Origin: Endozoicomonas ascidiicola
GTDB taxonomy: Bacteria > Pseudomonadota > Gammaproteobacteria > Pseudomonadales > Endozoicomonadaceae
Assembly (NCBI RefSeq): GCF_001646945.1
Contig: NZ_LUTV01000003.1
Coordinates: forward strand, 544,976-608,975
Reading direction: 5' to 3'
DNA length: 64,000 bases
The position numbers and the translations under genes were made by a program. This document shows positions 17,716 through 25,270 of this stretch, piece by piece. The first letter of the stretch is position 1, and every line of letters starts with the position of its first letter. The notes under the pieces are model-generated. The model was not told the origin of the DNA. It made no database searches and was given only the letters and a program-made list of their open reading frames with translations.

Positions 17716-18321
17716 ATGCACGCTACAACTCCATTTAAAAAGACTGAAGCATTTGAAGTAATTAAATCAATGCGAATCGGTGAGACTCCTACCGAGTTAG
17801 AACTGGATCGGCTTTATCTGTTTTTCGCTCCAACTGCGACTAGAACTAATATGACTGGTGAACAGTGGGTAGCTAAAGCAGTCGCTAAAAATGATGTTCG
17901 ATTTTATCTGAATTATGTCCATGTGAAAGAAGGCGCTATGTATGCTTCAGACGGTCATAGACTGCGCTGGATCAAAACAGATAAAGAAAATGGCTTTTAC
18001 TGTCCAAAGACATTAGAACCAGTGGATCTCGATGCGAAATTTCCAGAGGTTGAACGGATTATCAACAATAACTGGGGATCTGAAGGTGTTGAGCATGAAG
18101 AAATTAATGTTCAACCAACTGAAGACACTGGCAGTAAAAAATCAATATGGCGGTATGACTTCTTAACTAACGGTACTGGCTCCTGTCTCCAAAAGAATTA
18201 CATGGACTCGGCACTATCTCGAAAGACTCCTTTTACATTCACTGTGAAAAACGACGGTACTGGTGTTTACGGTGAATATAGCGACGGTGCGAAGTTCATC
18301 GTTATGGGTATGAGAGTTTGA
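17716..18321 (+). CDS. shortened DNA polymerase III beta-clamp homologue
   Basis: A 201-residue protein with unmistakable sliding-clamp pieces. DVRFYLNYVHVKEGAMYASDGHRL (60-83) matches clamp domain II, where E. coli DnaN has DVRYYLN and ATDGHRL. DAKFPEVERII (106-116) corresponds to DGRFPDYRRVL, and the C-terminus FIVMGMRV corresponds to YVVMPMRL, which ends DnaN and lines the partner-binding pocket. A complete clamp is about 366 residues in three domains, so this is roughly a domain II core joined to a domain III end. It could ring-assemble, or poison or redirect the host clamp. T7-like replication uses thioredoxin instead, making the gene unusual here. It is flanked on both sides by the RNA elements. 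Confidence 0.75.
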   Translation: MHATTPFKKTEAFEVIKSMRIGETPTELELDRLYLFFAPTATRTNMTGEQWVAKAVAKNDVRFYLNYVHVKEGAMYASDGHRLRWIKTDKENGFYCPKTLEPVDLDAKFPEVERIINNNWGSEGVEHEEINVQPTEDTGSKKSIWRYDFLTNGTGSCLQKNYMDSALSRKTPFTFTVKNDGTGVYGEYSDGAKFIVMGMRV

Positions 18322-18322
18322 A

Positions 18323-18370
18323 GTTATTTCACCAATGGGCATTCGTTTGAGTGTCCATGAGTGAAGTAAC
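18323..18370 (+). ncRNA. intergenic two-helix RNA element, copy 3
   Basis: Outer stem GTTATTTCA/TGAAGTAAC (9 bp, one wobble; 18323-18331 with 18362-18370) and inner stem ATGGGCA/TGTCCAT (18335-18341 with 18352-18358). They are separated by CCA and GAG, with apical loop TTCGTTTGAG. This is the most stable copy and sits directly after the clamp-like gene's stop. Confidence 0.65.
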
Positions 18371-18400
18371 CAAAAGCCAACCAACGGAAGGAACCAGAAG

Positions 18401-18514
18401 ATGAACCATTACTCACTACTCACAGAACTGACTGACAGTGGTCTGTATGAACTGGCAAGTGAGCTACAGGAAGTCATTATCAACGAAGATCCAGAGGACT
18501 ATGACAATGCTTAA
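18401..18514 (+). CDS. unknown 37-residue early phage protein
   Basis: A short frame from ATG 18401, with GGAAGGAA ten bases upstream. The peptide is acidic and helical (LLTELTDSGLYELASELQEVIINEDPEDY). Its last eight bases overlap the start of the next gene, and a second ribosome binding site (AGAGGA, 18493-18498) lies within it. The overlap supports both being translated. Confidence 0.55.
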   Translation: MNHYSLLTELTDSGLYELASELQEVIINEDPEDYDNA

Positions 18515-18794
18515 CGAAGCCTTGAGAAACAATCTCTCACCAGAAGAAACTGCTAAGTATTGTCTGGAAGGAAAACCACAAGATGCTCTCTACCAGGCAC
18601 TTCAGAAAATTGAAGAAGTCTCAAAGGGTAATCAGGAAGCTACTGAATCATTATTGGATAAGATAGACGACCTGAGTAGTCGATTGCAGCAACTTCTGGT
18701 GATAGCTGAAGACGACACTGAGAGAGAACTGACAGAAATGAACCAGGATCTGACTGAAATTCGCTCAGATTTGGTGCAATTAAGGTTGCGCTAA
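18507..18794 (+). CDS. unknown coiled-coil early phage protein
   Basis: The frame is open from 18438, but ATG 18507 is placed eight bases after AGAGGA and gives 95 residues (MLNEALRNNLSPEETAKYCLEG at the start). From about residue 35 it is a heptad-patterned coiled coil (IEEVSKGNQEATESLLDKIDDL and onward) rich in Glu, Leu and Asp. An A/T tract follows the stop. No family is recognised; oligomerisation is likely. Confidence 0.6.
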   Translation: MLNEALRNNLSPEETAKYCLEGKPQDALYQALQKIEEVSKGNQEATESLLDKIDDLSSRLQQLLVIAEDDTERELTEMNQDLTEIRSDLVQLRLR

Positions 18795-18905
18795 AAAAAA
18801 ACATTTTTATTTTTGATCGTCACTCATTTACTTGAAAATCTCGCATAGCGAACAATACGAATAACAGGAGGTAAGCGACTACCAACAATAGGTATTACCC
18901 ACAAT

Positions 18906-19011
18906 TTATCCACAGTATCTCCCCAGCTTTGTCTGCTGGCTCCGTGGGTAAGTACTGTAGTAGGCTTTAAGGAAAGCAGCGTGGGAAGTAAAGTAAAAAC
19001 CTTTATCCACA
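18906..19011 (+). promoter_or_regulatory. two consensus DnaA boxes
   Basis: TTATCCACA occurs exactly at 18906-18914 and 19003-19011, 97 bp apart in the same orientation, in a 350-bp intergenic stretch. An imperfect ACCCAC/GTGGGT inverted repeat lies between them. DnaA binding is expected from established consensus. A replication or regulatory role in the prophage is inferred. Confidence 0.5.
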
Positions 19012-19098
19012 CGAACTGTTTAAAAAATGAACAGGCTGAGAGCCGAGAGGGGAGCCGGAAAAATGGAAGCCATTGCGGTAGCTATACCCTCAAGAAAG

Positions 19099-19118
19099 TA
19101 CTGTTTATTTATACAGTA
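19099..19118 (+). promoter_or_regulatory. LexA (SOS) box
   Basis: The 20-mer TACTGTTTATTTATACAGTA is a near-perfect palindrome matching the gammaproteobacterial LexA consensus CTGT-N8-ACAG with correct flanks. It lies 31 bases before ATG 19149, so LexA would repress that gene until DNA damage. Confidence 0.8.
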
Positions 19119-19148
19119 AATGAGCTTACACTATGTAAGGACAACGGA

Positions 19149-19544
19149 ATGACATATATGCAAGGGAGCATTGCAAAACTAACCCATAAGGAGGTTGACC
19201 TTGTAGATCCAAGAAATTTAGCTTATGATTTTAACTATCCGATAAGTCATAAGCACTCAATTAGGCATACAAAGCCTTGGCGATTAACAACAATAAAGAG
19301 TGAGACTTACATGGATACAGAACTCTGCCATATTGATAACTTTTGCGGCTACCAGGTTTCCGTAGTTAAGCGTAATGATGTGCTGCCTGAAGAAAAGTTC
19401 TTTGAAGCATATCGAGACAGCGATATAACGTCGCATGTGCGTATTGGCTCAATTCAGATGTACGTTAGCAATGAAAAACTAGCGAAACGAAAACGGGACG
19501 CAATAAGGGAGAAACATAGAGATGAACTTTTCCAAGAAGAATAA
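19149..19544 (+). CDS. SOS-controlled phage gene, candidate antirepressor or switch protein
   Basis: The frame is open from 18981, but ATG 19149 has AAGGA seven bases upstream and follows the LexA box, giving 131 residues. A second, internal start at ATG 19311 would give about 77 residues (MDTELCHIDNFCGYQVSVVK at the start) from the operator-controlled promoter at 19201-19251. The shared C-terminal half is basic and helical (KLAKRKRDAIREKHRDELFQEE). No family is recognised. Because the first half overlaps a promoter, the short form may be the main product. Confidence 0.5.
   Translation: MTYMQGSIAKLTHKEVDLVDPRNLAYDFNYPISHKHSIRHTKPWRLTTIKSETYMDTELCHIDNFCGYQVSVVKRNDVLPEEKFFEAYRDSDITSHVRIGSIQMYVSNEKLAKRKRDAIREKHRDELFQEE
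19201..19251 (+). promoter_or_regulatory. internal promoter with third operator copy
   Basis: TTGTAG (19201-19206), 17-bp spacer and TATGAT (19224-19229) form a promoter. The operator TTAACTATCCGATAAGTCATA (19231-19251) lies immediately downstream, at the transcription start. It matches the two early-promoter operators at about 20 of 21 positions and should autoregulate the downstream regulator gene. Confidence 0.6.
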
Positions 19545-19854
19545 ATACATCGAAGTAATAGATTTATTCTGGACGGTTTACGATGGGATTCCTTCCCAGG
19601 CAATGATGATTTATTTCCTTGTTGCTGAAAACGAAGGGATCTCCATGACCGAATTAGAGAAGTTGTCAGGGATAAGTCAGGCTGCGATCAGTAGAAATGT
19701 TGGGAAACTGGGAGAAATAGACCGGAACCATGAAGCAGGTTTAGGTTTATTGAAAACTGAAAGAGATCCTATGGAGCGTAGACGGTTGTTAGTCTACCTC
19801 TCCGCTAAAGGTAAGCGATTCTTTGAGAAAACAAAAAAGATACTCGACGAATAA
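19522..19854 (+). CDS. MarR-like winged-helix regulator of the prophage
   Basis: A 110-residue protein with the winged-helix core ISMTELEKLSGISQAAISRNVGKLGEID (about residues 40-67), then a wing (ERDPMERRRLLVYLSAKGKRF) and a final helix, as in MarR. It lacks the long N-terminal dimer helix of full-size MarR (about 140 residues). Its start overlaps the previous gene by 23 bases. It is the only recognisable DNA-binding regulator in the early block, hence the prime candidate for the protein binding the three 21-bp operators; this is inference. Confidence 0.75.
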   Translation: MNFSKKNKYIEVIDLFWTVYDGIPSQAMMIYFLVAENEGISMTELEKLSGISQAAISRNVGKLGEIDRNHEAGLGLLKTERDPMERRRLLVYLSAKGKRFFEKTKKILDE

Positions 19855-19883
19855 TCAGTCAGTAACGATAGGAGGAAACCTAT

Positions 19884-19952
19884 ATGTTCGATCCTTACAG
19901 TATATTCATTTTGTGCTTAATCATTTTGTTTGTAGGAGTTGCGCTAAGTTAA
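19884..19952 (+). CDS. 22-residue hydrophobic peptide
   Basis: A very short frame with an excellent ribosome binding site (AGGAGGAA, seven bases before ATG). The peptide is almost wholly hydrophobic (YSIFILCLIILFVGVALS), a single transmembrane helix. It lies between the regulator and integrase genes on the same strand. Similar tiny membrane peptides in prophages act as toxins or superinfection factors, but nothing here shows which. Confidence 0.45.
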   Translation: MFDPYSIFILCLIILFVGVALS

Positions 19953-19982
19953 ATCTAAATAACAAAACACAGGGAGAAGTTT

Positions 19983-21002
19983 ATGCCAATCGCTAAGAGA
20001 GGGAACAGTTACTTAATGACCGTCAACGATAAGCGACTACCAGACAGACGACTGAGAGTCAGCTTTAAGACGGAAGCAGAAGCAAAAGCATACGAACTTA
20101 AAGTGAGAGCAGCACTGGAAAACAATGAAACCATTCCAAGTGCAAAGCCAGGAGCAGGGAAGCAAGGGACTCCATACACTTTAGAACAACTCTACAATCT
20201 CACCTATGACCGCTACTGGAAAAACAGTGGTGGTGAAAAAGAACTGAAATCTCATGCTCGCATTGTCCTTAGAACTATTGGCGAAACCGTAGCACCTAAA
20301 GACGTAGATGAGACAACCATAGATGCAATGATCCAGGTCTTTGAAGATCAAGGGTTATCAGACAACACAATCAATCGACGTTTAAGTGTGATCTCCAAGA
20401 TGCTTGGCTTTGCCCTTGATCGTGGATTCATTCACCGAAAACCCAAGATCGAACGTAAGCCAGAAGGTGAACATCGGGTCAGATACTTCAGTCAAGATGA
20501 GGAAGAAGAACTAATTGCTTACTTCCGGTTCATTGGTTGTCACGATCTGGCGGATATGGTCACGGTTGCAGTTGATACAGGTCTGAGAAAAGGTGAACTG
20601 AAAAAGATCACTGATAAGGACTGCAACTTTGAGGAAAACCTGATCCAGCTACCAGGTAATATCACTAAGACTCGAAAGCCAAGGGACGTTCCCATGACCA
20701 AGCGAGTCACTGAGATCCTGAAACGATACACGCAGGAAAAAGGTGTGGTGTTCAAGGGGTGGCCTGACAGTACCATTCAGAAGTATTGGAACAAAGGACG
20801 TAAGCACATGGGCATGATGGATGATCCACAATTTGTATTCCATGCCTTGAGACACACCTTCTGTTCACGACTGGTACAACGTGGGATACAACTTCAGGTT
20901 GTCGCTAAGTTAGCAGGACACAGAGACTTAAAGACGACACTAAGATATGCACACCTGGCACCAAGCAACTTGAGGTCTGCGATTGATGTATTGGATAGTT
21001 GA
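19983..21002 (+). CDS. tyrosine-family phage integrase
   Basis: A 339-residue site-specific recombinase. The catalytic set is complete: Arg202 (TGLRKGEL), Lys229 (TKTRKPRDVP), His287 and Arg290 (HALRHT), His313 (AGHRD) and nucleophile Tyr322 (RYAHL). An N-terminal arm-binding domain occupies about 1-60 and a core-binding domain about 65-155. Start ATG 19983 after GGGAGAAG. It is the last gene before host rpoN, so the attachment site should lie within the next 150 bp. Confidence 0.95.
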   Translation: MPIAKRGNSYLMTVNDKRLPDRRLRVSFKTEAEAKAYELKVRAALENNETIPSAKPGAGKQGTPYTLEQLYNLTYDRYWKNSGGEKELKSHARIVLRTIGETVAPKDVDETTIDAMIQVFEDQGLSDNTINRRLSVISKMLGFALDRGFIHRKPKIERKPEGEHRVRYFSQDEEEELIAYFRFIGCHDLADMVTVAVDTGLRKGELKKITDKDCNFEENLIQLPGNITKTRKPRDVPMTKRVTEILKRYTQEKGVVFKGWPDSTIQKYWNKGRKHMGMMDDPQFVFHALRHTFCSRLVQRGIQLQVVAKLAGHRDLKTTLRYAHLAPSNLRSAIDVLDS

Positions 21003-21097
21003 AATGACACTTGCGCCACATGACACAGGCTTGTGGTGAATTGTGTTTTTACGCCTCAATCTATGACTTTCGGCATATCAATTGACTTATAAAACAA
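21003..21097. other. probable prophage right attachment region
   Basis: This is the phage-host junction after the integrase. It contains direct repeats ATGACAC (21004-21010, 21020-21026) and CTTGTGGTGAAT (21030-21041), the exact inverse of 15801-15812. These look like integrase or excisionase arm sites. The exact core cannot be set because the left attachment site is outside the window. Confidence 0.45.
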
Positions 21098-21141
21098 GGG
21101 GTTAGGATGAAGGAGTAGCCGTGTGACGCTCTCCTGATCCC
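21091..21141 (-). terminator. probable rpoN-side terminator
   Basis: A 10-bp stem (21098-21107 with 21132-21141, two G-U wobbles) reads on the minus strand into TTGTTTT (21097-21091). It lies about 130 bases past the rpoN stop. If host, it bounds the chromosome side of the prophage junction. Confidence 0.45.
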
Positions 21142-21267
21142 TGTTATAAAAAAGCTAACATGTTAACCATGTTGACCAGTGCGCGGGATGCTTCGTACTG
21201 GCTAACTTCGATTCTACCACTGTCATCCCACCTTGGAATGCTTCAGAGCAAAAAAATGTTTGTTGAC

Positions 21268-22740
21268 TTATACCAACTGTTTGCGCTCATTGGATGGTGG
21301 GAAATTCATGGATTCCCTGTATTTGGCGATTGTGCGCCGGGCTACCTTAATGCCTTGTGCTCCCAGAATGGCTGCAATCTTATTATCGCTAAGGGGTTTT
21401 CTGGGGTTCTCTTCGGCGATCAGCTTTCGAATATGAGCGCGAATTGCCGTTGAAGAACACTCGCCGCCTTCAGCTGTGCTGACATGGCTGGAAAAGAAAT
21501 ACTTCAGCTCATAGACACCCCGGGGCGTATGCATGTATTTCTGAGTGGTCACCCGGGAGATGGTGGATTCGTGCATGCCGACTGCTTCTGCGACGTCGGC
21601 CAGTACCAATGGTTTCATGGCTTCATCACCCTGCTCCAGAAACGCCTGCTGATAAGCGACAATCTGGCTGGCGACTTTCATTAAAGTCTCATTACGGCTC
21701 TGCAGGTTTTTCAGAAACCAGCGAGCCTCCTGCAGGTGACTTTTCATAAAAACATTGTCGCGACTGTTGTTGGCTCGTTGCACCATGGACGCATAACTGT
21801 TGTTGATGCGTATTCTGGGTAGTGCATCGGAATTCAACTCAATCGTCCAACGATCTTTAATCTTGCGGACAGAGATATCCGGCACAACGTATTCCGCTTC
21901 CGATTGGTCAATACTGCTACCGGGCTTTGGGTTGAAACTTTGTATCAGTGCCAGGGCGTTGCGCAGTTGATCTTCTTTCATTTTGGATCGACGCATAATT
22001 TTTGCGTAGTCCCGCGTACCAAGCGCATCAAGATGATCGGACAATAATTTACGAGCGTTATCAAAGTGTGGCGTTGAGGGCGGCAGTTGTAGCAGTTGTA
22101 CTAGCAGGCATTCCTGTAGATCGAGGCTGCCACAACCTACCGGATCAAACTGTTGAATTCGGTGCTGAAGAACTTTGATCTCTTCAATCTCTAATTCTTC
22201 CAGTTGGCTTTGCAGGGAAAGATAGATTTCATCCAGTGAACAGGTCAAATAACCGTCGGGGTTGATGCCTTCAATAATGGCCAGGCCGATTAAACGGTCT
22301 CTGTCGCCCATGGGCGTCAGATCAAGCTGCCATTCGAGATGATCCTGAAGGGATTCGGTGGAGCTGGATTTTGCCAGCGGATCATAATCATCATCTCGGT
22401 TACTGGCTGGTAGGCTGGAGTAAACATCATCCCAGGCTGAATCAACGGGAAGGTCATTGGGAATGCTGTCTGACCATTCAGTCATTTCCTGAGGCTCTGC
22501 CTCGGCGTTGTCTTCGCTTAGGTCTACCAGATTTTCTTTGCCATCATTTTCGCCGTCATTGCTGGTAGCAGGCTCATCGGACTGAGCTTCATCGGGCTCC
22601 AGCATTGGGTTTGACTCAAGGGCTTCCTGAATTTCCTGTTGAAGGTCAAGTGTAGAAAGCTGAAGCAGACGTATCGCCTGTTGCAGCTGTGGCGTCATGG
22701 CCAGCTGCTGCCCCATCTTGAGCTGTAAAGAAGGCTTCAT
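21268..22740 (-). CDS. rpoN: RNA polymerase sigma-54 factor
   Basis: A complete 490-residue sigma-54. The Gln/Leu-rich activator-interacting region I is at 1-50 ([29 protein letters not shown]), an acidic region II follows (about 50-125), then the core-binding domain. A HTH near 375-395 is followed by the RpoN box [16 protein letters not shown] close to the C-terminus, which reads the -24 element. The end ERKQLV is intact, so the prophage next door did not truncate it. In relatives hpf and ptsN follow; here the prophage does. A DcuC gene separates it from lptB. Confidence 0.97.
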   Translation of the reverse strand: MKPSLQLKMGQQLAMTPQLQQAIRLLQLSTLDLQQEIQEALESNPMLEPDEAQSDEPATSNDGENDGKENLVDLSEDNAEAEPQEMTEWSDSIPNDLPVDSAWDDVYSSLPASNRDDDYDPLAKSSSTESLQDHLEWQLDLTPMGDRDRLIGLAIIEGINPDGYLTCSLDEIYLSLQSQLEELEIEEIKVLQHRIQQFDPVGCGSLDLQECLLVQLLQLPPSTPHFDNARKLLSDHLDALGTRDYAKIMRRSKMKEDQLRNALALIQSFNPKPGSSIDQSEAEYVVPDISVRKIKDRWTIELNSDALPRIRINNSYASMVQRANNSRDNVFMKSHLQEARWFLKNLQSRNETLMKVASQIVAYQQAFLEQGDEAMKPLVLADVAEAVGMHESTISRVTTQKYMHTPRGVYELKYFFSSHVSTAEGGECSSTAIRAHIRKLIAEENPRKPLSDNKIAAILGAQGIKVARRTIAKYRESMNFPPSNERKQLV

Positions 22741-23006
22741 CGGTAACCGTATACCTTTACTTCGTTGTCCGTGCCGGTGAGTTTACCTGTCTACGGCCAT
22801 GAAGTTTCAGACAGGGGCTCGTCATTTCAAAATAGGTATTTGCACGGATGCTATTGCGAGCACTCTCCATGTGAGCCTGATTATAACCATAGAGTAGCTA
22901 TTGAAAAAAGCATGGGGTCGAAAGATTGTCTGACAGCAGTCATAACAAACGGCATTAACCTTATGTTTGATTATTTGCACTGATTAAAAAATGAACTGAG
23001 GTTTGT

Positions 23007-23020
23007 TTGACATTGGTCAA
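23007..23020 (+). promoter_or_regulatory. FNR/ANR-type palindrome before the DcuC gene
   Basis: TTGACATTGGTCAA is a perfect TTGAC-N4-GTCAA palindrome, 46 bases before the transporter start. It resembles the CRP/FNR-superfamily box TTGAT-N4-ATCAA, of which TTGAC/GTCAA halves are a known variant. Oxygen control would fit a DcuC transporter. It may also serve as the -35 region. Confidence 0.45.
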
Positions 23021-23066
23021 TTACAAATCGCTGTACAAAAAATATCCTACGCGGCTGTAAAAAGCA

Positions 23067-24449
23067 TTGGGTTATTTTGTGGATTTTCTAATTGTTATCC
23101 CAGTCGTTGCGCTGGTTATTTATGGCATTGTTAAAAATTACAGTGCTTCAGCATCACTGGCCATTGCCGGCCTGGTATTGCTGAGTGCTGCTGCGTTGAT
23201 GGGGGAGCAGAGCATTCTGCCCGAAGCCAAGGCCACCGGCTTTATGCCGTTTGATCTGTTTGAACTGATGAATGCGGTGTTTAAAAACCGTATGGCGGGT
23301 CTGGGTTTAACCATTATGGCTTGTGGTGGCTTTGCCAGTTATATGTCGCATATTGGCGCTTCTGAATCACTGGTTCGTCTTGCTGTAAAACCCATCAGTA
23401 AATTCAAGTCACCGTATACCGTTCTGGCACTTTGTTATCTGCTCAGTGTCGTACTTCAGATGTTTGTTACTTCCGCTACAGGCCTTGGTCTTCTATTGAT
23501 GGTGACGCTCTATCCGGTGTTAAGAAACATTGGTTTGAGCCCTGCATCTGCGGTTGCTGTTATCGCATCTCCAGCAGCATTTGAGATTGGTGTGACTCAG
23601 GTTAACGCAAACTTTGCGGCCAGCCAGTCTGGCATTGAGATTACTGAGTATTTTCTGAACTATCAGGCTTGGGTTACCGTCCCTATGGCGTTGGTAGCGG
23701 CAGGGCTGCATTTTGTATGGCAACGTCGCTGCGATCTGAAAGACGGTTATGTTGCAGCAGAGCATGTTGGTGAAGGCATCGAAAAATCCGATGACGACAA
23801 GCCAAAAGCGCCTGCTTTTTATGCATTGCTGCCAATGATTCCATTTTTCCTGTTGCTTACGTTCTCCAAGATGATGGTGACATCCATTAAAATGAACTTG
23901 GTGGTGGCCATGTTGATCAGTGTGTTTGCCGGCATGCTGTGTGAGCTGATTCGTTCCCGCAAGATCAAAGAATCTTTGGATGGTTTTGATAGCTTCCTGA
24001 ACGGAATGGGTGCAGTGTTTGGTCCTGTTGTCGGATTGATTATCGGTGCTGAAGTGTTTGCCACTGGCTTAAAGCACATTGGCGCTATTGATTCCCTGTT
24101 GGGCTCTGCTCAGGGTCTTGGCATTGGTGCTGGTGGTATGACCGTCTTTATGGCAATGCTGATTGCAGTTGCCGCCATTATGATGGGCTCTGGTAATGCC
24201 GCATTTCTGTCGTTTGCCACGCTGGCTCCAGATGTGGCGAAGACCTTTGGGGTTCCAGCGGTTGCCATGTTGCTGCCAATGAACTTTGCTGCATCCATGG
24301 GGCGTTCAATGTCGCCGATTGCTGCTGTCGTGATTGCCTGTGCGGGTATTGCGAAGATCTCACCCTTTGAAGTGGTGAAAAGAACAGCGGTGCCGATGGT
24401 TGGTGCATTTGTGGTTGGTATGGTTCTGCACTTGATTTTGTTTGTGTGA
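23067..24449 (+). CDS. dcuC: DcuC-family C4-dicarboxylate transporter
   Basis: A 460-residue, strongly hydrophobic carrier with about twelve membrane segments and a cytoplasmic acidic loop (GEGIEKSDDDKPKAPA, near 232-247). Conserved patches include MFVTSATGLGLLLMV (about 133), IASPAAFEIGVTQVNANFA (about 170-188) and MGSGNAAFLSFATLAPDVAK (about 373), as in DcuC. It exchanges fumarate, malate or succinate in anaerobic metabolism. No clear ribosome binding site: TTG 23067 or GTG 23079 could be the start. It interrupts the usual rpoN-lptB neighbourhood. Exact substrate is not certain. Confidence 0.85.
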   Translation: MGYFVDFLIVIPVVALVIYGIVKNYSASASLAIAGLVLLSAAALMGEQSILPEAKATGFMPFDLFELMNAVFKNRMAGLGLTIMACGGFASYMSHIGASESLVRLAVKPISKFKSPYTVLALCYLLSVVLQMFVTSATGLGLLLMVTLYPVLRNIGLSPASAVAVIASPAAFEIGVTQVNANFAASQSGIEITEYFLNYQAWVTVPMALVAAGLHFVWQRRCDLKDGYVAAEHVGEGIEKSDDDKPKAPAFYALLPMIPFFLLLTFSKMMVTSIKMNLVVAMLISVFAGMLCELIRSRKIKESLDGFDSFLNGMGAVFGPVVGLIIGAEVFATGLKHIGAIDSLLGSAQGLGIGAGGMTVFMAMLIAVAAIMMGSGNAAFLSFATLAPDVAKTFGVPAVAMLLPMNFAASMGRSMSPIAAVVIACAGIAKISPFEVVKRTAVPMVGAFVVGMVLHLILFV

Positions 24450-24453
24450 CATT

Positions 24454-24486
24454 AATAGAAAGGCTGGTTTAACCAGCCTTTCTATT
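24454..24486. terminator. bidirectional terminator between dcuC and lptB
   Basis: A perfect 16-bp inverted repeat (24454-24469 with 24471-24486) around a single T. Its ends give T-runs in both directions. It serves the convergent dcuC and lptB transcripts. Confidence 0.85.
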
Positions 24487-24492
24487 AAGCCG

Positions 24493-25218
24493 TTACAAGC
24501 TGAATTGATGCCCAAGATAGACGTCACGAACCTTTTGATTGGCCAGTACGGTATGACTATCACCCTCAGCAATGATGTGACCTTCGCTGACGATATAAGC
24601 CTTTTCGCAGATATCCAGAGTTTCCCGGACGTTGTGATCAGTGATCAGCACGCCGATTCCCCGGTTCTGCAAGTGACGAATAATCGATTTGATATCACCG
24701 ACAGAAATGGGGTCAACACCGGCAAAGGGTTCATCCAGCAGGATGAATGTAGGGTCGGTTGCCAGTGCCCGGGCAATCTCTGCTCGTCTTCTCTCGCCAC
24801 CAGACAGAGCCATACCAGCACTGTCTTTTATATGACCGATATTGAACTCTTCCAGCAGGGATTCCATTTTGGCAATGCGCTGCTTTTTGTTGAGATCTTT
24901 CCGGGTTTCCAGTATCGCAAGAATATTATCTTTGACGCTTAAACGCCGAAATATTGAGGCTTCCTGAGGCAGGTAACCAATGCCTGCGCGGGCGCGATGA
25001 TGCATGGCCTGAAAGGTCAGGTCTTGAGTATCGATGCTTACGATACCGCCGTCAGCTTTGACCAGACCAACAATCATATAGAAGCAGGTGGTTTTTCCGG
25101 CACCATTAGGGCCTAGCAGACCAACAATTTGCCCGTTATTCACTTCCAGAGAAACGTCTTTGACAACGCTTCTGCCCTTGTAGCTCTTACTGAGATGTTC
25201 TGCCTTTAGGGTTGCCAT
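24493..25218 (-). CDS. lptB: LPS export ABC transporter ATPase LptB
   Basis: A 241-residue ABC ATPase with Walker [13 protein letters not shown] (about 33-44), Q-loop [14 protein letters not shown] (about 88-101), signature [16 protein letters not shown] (about 137-152), Walker [13 protein letters not shown] (about 158-169) and switch His in ITDHNVRET. The C-terminal [15 protein letters not shown] segment is typical of LptB. It powers extraction of LPS with LptFG and bridges to LptC and LptA, encoded upstream in the same direction. A 180-bp gap with a palindromic repeat separates it from lptA. Confidence 0.96.
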   Translation of the reverse strand: MATLKAEHLSKSYKGRSVVKDVSLEVNNGQIVGLLGPNGAGKTTCFYMIVGLVKADGGIVSIDTQDLTFQAMHHRARAGIGYLPQEASIFRRLSVKDNILAILETRKDLNKKQRIAKMESLLEEFNIGHIKDSAGMALSGGERRRAEIARALATDPTFILLDEPFAGVDPISVGDIKSIIRHLQNRGIGVLITDHNVRETLDICEKAYIVSEGHIIAEGDSHTVLANQKVRDVYLGHQFSL

Positions 25219-25270
25219 CCGCTCATCTGCAAATCAAGTAATTAAATTAGGGTGCAACAACTATTGGAGG

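Noticed and set aside
21098..21141. tRNA-like sequence at the prophage end
   Set aside because: No cloverleaf or T-loop; it folds better as a simple terminator hairpin.
21080..21275. TTGACTTATA repeated at about 21082 and 21264 as an attachment-site duplication or operator
   Set aside because: Only ten bases match, one copy overlaps the rpoN stop, and flanks differ; probably chance.
22765..22983. 72-codon frame between rpoN and dcuC
   Set aside because: No ribosome binding site and no recognisable protein features; the region more likely holds the two promoters.
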